From assembly GCF_011397635.1 (NCBI RefSeq), contig NC_064759.1:10994428-11058427 (forward strand): a stretch of DNA of 64,000 nucleotides, written 5' to 3'. Position numbers and translations under genes: made by a program. The stretch comes from Epinephelus fuscoguttatus (lineage: Eukaryota; Chordata; Actinopteri; Perciformes; Serranidae). Under the pieces are notes generated by a model. The model was not told the DNA's origin and did not search any database. It saw only the letters and a list, made by a program, of their open reading frames with translations. Position 1 is the first letter of the stretch; each line of letters opens with the position of its first letter. Shown in pieces: positions 58,621-64,000 of the stretch.

Positions 58621-60600
58621 CTTTTTGAATGTTTCAAACAAAGTAGTATATAATAATAATAATAATGATGAATTGTGTGTGAATGTGTGTAGAGGCAGTG
58701 AAAAAAAACAAGCAAAGAAGGTAATGACTTGACAGATGTGTGCGTGAGTGTTTATGAGGAGTCCTCAATGTTTCAGATGTTGCATTTTCATATTAGCATT
58801 TGTTGAGTTAAGTTTTTTTTGGAGATTTCTCTTTCAAGTTCAGTTGCTCACTCTCTATATCAATGAGCTAAACAGTTCAGGATTTACCAAGACTTGATGA
58901 GGTGGAAACCTTAACACCAGAACTGTCAGCTACTTCATTGTCCAACTGGGCCGGACATTTCACAACTAAAGGACCAACCAGATTTTTGTAAGCCCAGGTG
59001 AAGAAAAAGGGAATCTGTTTTGCAGTATTGTTTATTTGTGTGTGTGTTTGTAAGATTAATTTGACTCACTTGTCTCTTTTTATTTTGTTTATTTTCTATC
59101 TTTATTATTTTGTCGTTTATTTTCAGCCTGTCCTCTCCGTCCACTCGACCTTGGCCTCCGATGATGTGAAAACATCTCACCCATCACTTTGTTTTCTTCT
59201 TCTTCTTCTCATTGCTCAACCCCACTCTTTCCTCTGTGCTGTTCCCCTTCATCCAGCTCTCTCTCTGTTTCAATGAAAATGGCGGCTACAGAAGCATGTG
59301 GGCCACGCTGTGCATGGCCATCCGCAGATGACAAAATGGTGTAATATTTATTAAGGGAGTGTGGGAGGGGGGGGATTCAGGGTAGATTGAGGGAGAGAGA
59401 TGGATGAGGAGTGGGGATGAGAATGTACTGTAAAGATGTGATTGTACACCACGCCATGGAGAGAAATGAAAAGTTCTAAAACATGCAACAGCTCCTCGCT
59501 CATCTTTGAGTCTGTGTGTGTCTTTACATTCAAAAGACTTGGGTCACATCCACATCAGTGGATTGTGGTGGAATGGTTAATTTCTCTGTACGTTCATCTG
59601 TCAGTTATTTGATCCAAAGTGCCTATCACAGTATCCAAAAGTTGTCATATTTAAATTGTTGTCCAACCGACAAAAAAGCAGATAATGACATTTGAGAAGC
59701 TGGAACCAGAGAGATGTGTTAGTCAGGTAATCAACTGTCGAAATAGCTTAGAGTTTGAGTTTGAGTCGGTAAACATCATCAAGCAAACAATTATGAAGTG
59801 GGATTTATTCTATGCAGAGCCTACGCAGGTCGCCTATGCTGTTTAGAACATCTATACCTGTGTGGTGGTGTCTGTGTCACTCTGCAGTTACACCTCCCAA
59901 ACACTAGTTGGCAGCAGGGTTTCTGTGAAGTGCTGTAAAGATAAGTTGATTCAAAACACACATTAAACACACATTAAACATGGCTTAATAGAGACGATTT
60001 CAAACACAAGTACACAAATCAGCTTCACTATAACTTGCAGCATTCACAGACAAACACTTGTCTTTATCTGGACACTTCTCCCCCACAAATACAGCATGCT
60101 AATGTTTTTAGCACAAGCCTATGGCATTTTACATTGTATACATTAGCCTAGCAGCTAGTGGACTTTTTCTCTACTCATACGACGCCAGGGACAACAGCAA
60201 CAATTTGCAAAATACGGCTCCATTGACAATTCACAAGGTTCACTGACAAAACAACTGTCTTATACTAAACATGTTTTCCAAACAAATATAACATGCTAAC
60301 GTTATTAGCACAAGCCTATGGCATTTTACATTGAAGCCAGGATAAATCCCAAAGTATAAATCCCAGAAGGATACATCACACACAAGACTTAAACTGTTAT
60401 TTTTGTGGATGCTTGTCTTCACAATTTATTGTTTCTTATCTGTGAAATAAAAATATGTTGAAGTTTTGTTTCCACTGAGGGAAATGGTTTCAGCTTACAG
60501 AAACAGACAGGAGGTCTTTGTCACCATGACGTGTAGTTACAACAGGCTACTGTACAGGGTACGCCGAAGGCTCTACATCTCTCTTTCCTTTCTTCACTGC
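58621..60600. other. Gene-free region after gramd1a
   Basis: No supported exon. A fragment at about 59640-59770 ('ACATTTGAGAAGCTGGAACC', 'GTAATCAACTGTCGAAATAG') is a piece of the same hAT-like MITE found at 19205 and 51828. Two near-identical stretches, 'GCTAATGTTTTTAGCACAAGCC' type, at about 60098-60137 and 60293-60331 form a short local duplication. Confidence 0.45.
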
Positions 60601-60639
60601 CAAAAAAATTACTCTCTAAAAAAAAAAAAAAAAGTATGA

Positions 60640-61050
60640 CTGTGACTTCATAAGCACATTTCCAGCCATAACTCAAGAATTCATACACTAATTATGCCAA
60701 ATTTTTACAGAAATATCAGGATAAAATGATGAAGTGGCTTGTTATATCCAAAAGGTCAAAGGTCAACTTCACTGTGACTTCATAATATTATGCATAAAAT
60801 GCTTTTCTGGCTATTACTCAACGTCATAACTCAGGAGCAGCAAATCTTGGGTGTCCATCTTGAAACTGTGCTGATAGTGTAGATCTCCCGCATTGCCGGG
60901 TTGAAGATTTGTGTGAGGCATTCACTTTTTGTCGAATTTGTAGCTTTTCTGAAGCAACATCCATATTTGAGGCATTGTCTACTGTCATGGCTGCAAATGA
61001 GTCTGGACAGACATACTGTCCTTGCAACTTGACTGGTTGGTGGAGGCATA
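60640..61050. repeat. Dispersed repeat, copy B
   Basis: Longer copy of the family at 42770-43030. It also contains 'AAAGGTCAAAGGTCAACTTC' and 'GTGACTTCATAA' twice (about 60640 and 60773), suggesting an internal repeat. No coding capacity. Confidence 0.6.
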
Positions 61051-62509
61051 CAGCTGGGAGGTGGTGATTATAGTTCGACTCAATACGAGTACATCTGACT
61101 ACTTTTAAGTCAACAAAATAAAGGGTAGATGAGGCTTTACATCAGCATTTTTTTGTCCCTTGATGTCTGGACATCATATTCTGAGGGGAGAGAGGGCGTG
61201 TGTTGGGATATTTCCAAAACCTTGTCTACGACCGTGACTGTCATCAACACGTTTTACTATGTGAAGAAATCCATCTGATCCCCTGTACAAGTTAAACCAC
61301 ATCAGTAAATACCTCATGACCGTGTGAAAAACATATACTTGCTGGTGTTAATGAATAACTGAAAGGGTTTTGGAGGAGCATTGTTTGCCTAAAATCAACA
61401 TGTTTAAAAAAAATGTGTGAATGGAAATGAACTTTAAGTGCGAACCGAGGACACGTCAGGCTGAAATCCCCAACACCTTCCATTTATATAAGACCGAAAG
61501 AATTAAAATGACACACGGCTGATTTTCTCAGCAATTTTATTTTTTTCCTGTGCATCACCTTTTTTTTTGTGGCAAGCAACATTTTCACACCTACACATAA
61601 AGTGAAAACCGCAGTTTTATTCACGTGGACACAAAGCAGACCAACAATGTGGGGAGCAGTGTGGTTTTCATTTCACTGGTTTGTTAATCTGTGCAGGAAA
61701 AGGCATTTAGATGTTAACTGATGCAGCATACCAAGAAAGTAAATCACCCAGTAAAGCAGTGTGTAGCATTGCTTGCGATATCATTTGTTTTATCTTTTTT
61801 CTTTTAGTTAGTATCTTATTGGACGTTCTGTTTTTATCCTTTGCTTATTCCATCAGTTAGCATGCAGTTCCTCTGTATTATATTCCTGTGTATGTGTGTC
61901 CCCTTCTCAGTATCTTAAAATGTATGGAACTCAGCTTTGGTACAAAAGAGATGAACAGTAAGCATGCAGAATGGCAGTGTTTCGCTGCCATCTAATGTTC
62001 ACTGATAGTCAGTGACAGGCTGCCTGGAAAGAGAAATCAGGACAGCTGCTTTGTGACAAGGCTTCAGCTCTTTCTTTTTTGGTTTTCACTGGCTTCACCC
62101 TGGGAGGCACACTGGACAGGTTTTGTGGTACATTTGCCCACGGCAGTTGGATATTAAGTATATAGCAATTAACCAAGCCCTTAAGTTTCTACAAAAACAC
62201 TAAGACATTTGTGTGAAATTACACATCAGTGGGGAAGTTTCCACTGTAGACAAATTTACTTTAAAAACACTTCAGATAAATTGGTAAAGCTGCATTTTTT
62301 TATTTATATATTCATTTTTGGTGTGCTACAAATTAGCCTGGTGGAAGTGGGCGTTGTCTTTTCAAATGTCACAGGAAGTCACACATGGGCTGCAGGGCCT
62401 GTTTTTGCTCTTCACCATCATCCGAGTGAACTCTGTATAACACAGCTAGTTTTAACAGGGTGGCAGTCTTCTGAAAAGGCTTTGATGAAAAGGAAATTCC
62501 ACTAAAATT

Positions 62510-62590
62510 AAAGGGACATTTTGGTTGTCACTAGTGACATAGAAATAATAGTTAGCATGTTAGCTGTTAGTCTCGATACAGCCATATGTT
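62510..62590. repeat. Dispersed repeat, copy 2
   Basis: Begins TTAAAGGGACATTTTGG and continues CTAGTGACATAGAAATAATA with the GTTAGCATGTTAGCTGTTAG block, matching 11330-11450 except for an internal deletion. Confidence 0.65.
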
Positions 62591-63239
62591 AAGAATGTTT
62601 AAAGACATAAAATAAAAGGGTTAGTTGTGTTGTCAGGAAGGACTGAACCGCTCACGTAAGTGTCCTATAAGTTTAGACATTGGCTTAATATGTGGCCACT
62701 GCTAATATGATGGACGGGTGCTGTATTCTTGTCCTTGGTATTTCTTATTTAATGTCTCCCATTTTGGTCTAAATGCTGTTTCCTGACACGTTTCAGGCTG
62801 ATTTGGGGGAAATTCTGCTAAATACTTGTTTTTTTGGCATTTAATTAAATTAAAAATGAATCATTGAATATATCTGGACAAATTATCAGCTGTTGTAGCA
62901 GTGTTTCCTCTGTACTTTCCAGTAGTGTTTCATCAGAACAGTGAGATGTTTTGTAGTCAAATTAAGTCTTACCAGTGTTCAAAATGAATCCTTTAAAAAC
63001 CTTTTATATATATTTTGGCTATGACAATGTTGATTCATCATTTTTATGTGGAACAGCTTAATAAACACACAGAAGAAACACTGTCACAGGTTCAGGAGAA
63101 CGCTTATCAGACTAACTCACATCAGAAGCATGATGTTGGTCATTTTGATTAGCTCGAAGCATGCAGATAGTAGATATACAATGTAGGCCTATAATATATA
63201 ACATTATCTGTGCATATGTGTACACCTATATACAGTTCA

Positions 63240-63242
<3 letters not shown>

Positions 63243-63306
<64 letters not shown>
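63243..63306. repeat. (CT)n microsatellite
   Basis: About 32 uninterrupted CT units, likely length-variable. Confidence 0.97.
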
Positions 63307-63309
<3 letters not shown>

Positions 63310-64000
63310 CGTCCCTTTGCATCACGACCTGATGCGTCCCCTCAGTCCCTCAAAACCAGATAAAATTCAGTCCTTGTCATTCTTTTGCAGAAAGTCACTT
63401 AGGAGAAAACTTTCAGCGGAGATCTTTCTCCTCTCTGTGGTTTGCTTTTTCCATCATGTGGAAAGGAAGGCGGGATGTGAGTGGCGGTGAGAGGAGAGGG
63501 CATGAAAGAGGGAATGTGAGATTCCTCAAGGTCACAATCTTGAAGACTTCCTCGACCTGAATGAAAAAAAACAAACATAAAACTGTGAGGACAATGAATT
63601 CGTAACAGTCATAACATGCAGTAACACGTCACCTTTTCTCAAAGCGCAAACAATAACGCTGGTTTGTAGAGAAAATCTAAAATGCATTGAAGGGTTGTCA
63701 AAGAAAACACAACATAATATTTTATTTCTAGATAAAAATAAACTTGTACTAAATTAAAGAGGCATTTGGCAAGAGTCCAAAGGGGAGGCCTAAAAACATA
63801 AGTAATGCAATTTCATTGAGCAGATACATTAAGTAATTTAAGGGGACAATTTATCTTAATAGTTTGAGGCTAACTTCATGTTAGCAGGAAAACTGTTTTG
63901 TCCAATGTGCCGTAGCTCCATCAAAAATAGACAAGGCATATATTTTTAACATCCTCTGAAACATGCTGCGGCATGTTTGCTTAAATTACAATTGTCTAGA

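Larger units (their letters stand above)
61051..64000. other. Gene-free right flank
   Basis: No supported gene. It holds copy 2 of the dispersed repeat found at 11330 (about 62510-62590) and a long (CT)n microsatellite. Short open frames here have no domain or splice support. Confidence 0.45.

Overview
The window is nuclear genomic DNA from a ray-finned fish, most likely a percomorph teleost. Genes are split by long AT-rich introns, coding exons have GT-AG borders, CA/CT/GATA microsatellites are common, and intergenic and intronic DNA is full of degraded DNA transposons and LINE 3' ends of kinds familiar from teleosts. I recognise four protein-coding genes and see no rRNA, tRNA, CRISPR array or retrovirus-like element.

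Layout. (1) 1-5.4 kb: a CpG-rich stretch (about 1.4-1.7 kb) that may hold the dnajc28 promoter and untranslated first exon, then a transposon remnant with internal tandem repeats (2764-3688). (2) 5394-6548 (+): dnajc28, a single coding exon for a J-domain/DUF1992 protein. (3) 7039-7449 (-): a single-exon KCNE-family potassium-channel beta subunit, convergent with dnajc28, with both KCNE1-like and KCNE2-like blocks. (4) 7.5-11.8 kb: no gene seen, but it holds a 57-bp minisatellite and one dispersed repeat. (5) 11855-16325 (-): a five-exon voltage-gated sodium channel beta subunit, scn1b-like, whose intron 2 carries a 1.4-kb DNA transposon. (6) 18.6-57.6 kb (+): gramd1a (Aster-A), the ER sterol-transfer protein that works at ER-plasma membrane contacts. 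It has two alternative first coding exons: an Arg/Ser-rich one at 23126 and a three-residue 'MFD' one at 29479 that matches the human GRAMD1A start. Seventeen shared exons follow, for the GRAM, ASTER/VASt, transmembrane and C-terminal parts. (7) 57.6-64 kb: gramd1a 3' UTR, then gene-free repeat-bearing DNA.

Context. scn1b beside gramd1a matches human 19q13.11, while dnajc28 and KCNE1/KCNE2 both lie on human 21q22, so the window joins two blocks that are separate in human. The two channel beta subunits (KCNE, SCN1B) are neighbours here, which suits excitable-tissue biology but does not show co-regulation.

Most worth checking: the end of the GRAM-domain exon 4 and the exon 14/15 junction of gramd1a do not read through as expected; the scn1b-like tail lacks the tyrosine motif of mammalian beta-1; the identity of the hybrid KCNE paralogue; the alternative gramd1a N-termini, one of which overlaps a 103-codon out-of-frame ORF. 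I found no clearly new multi-gene system.
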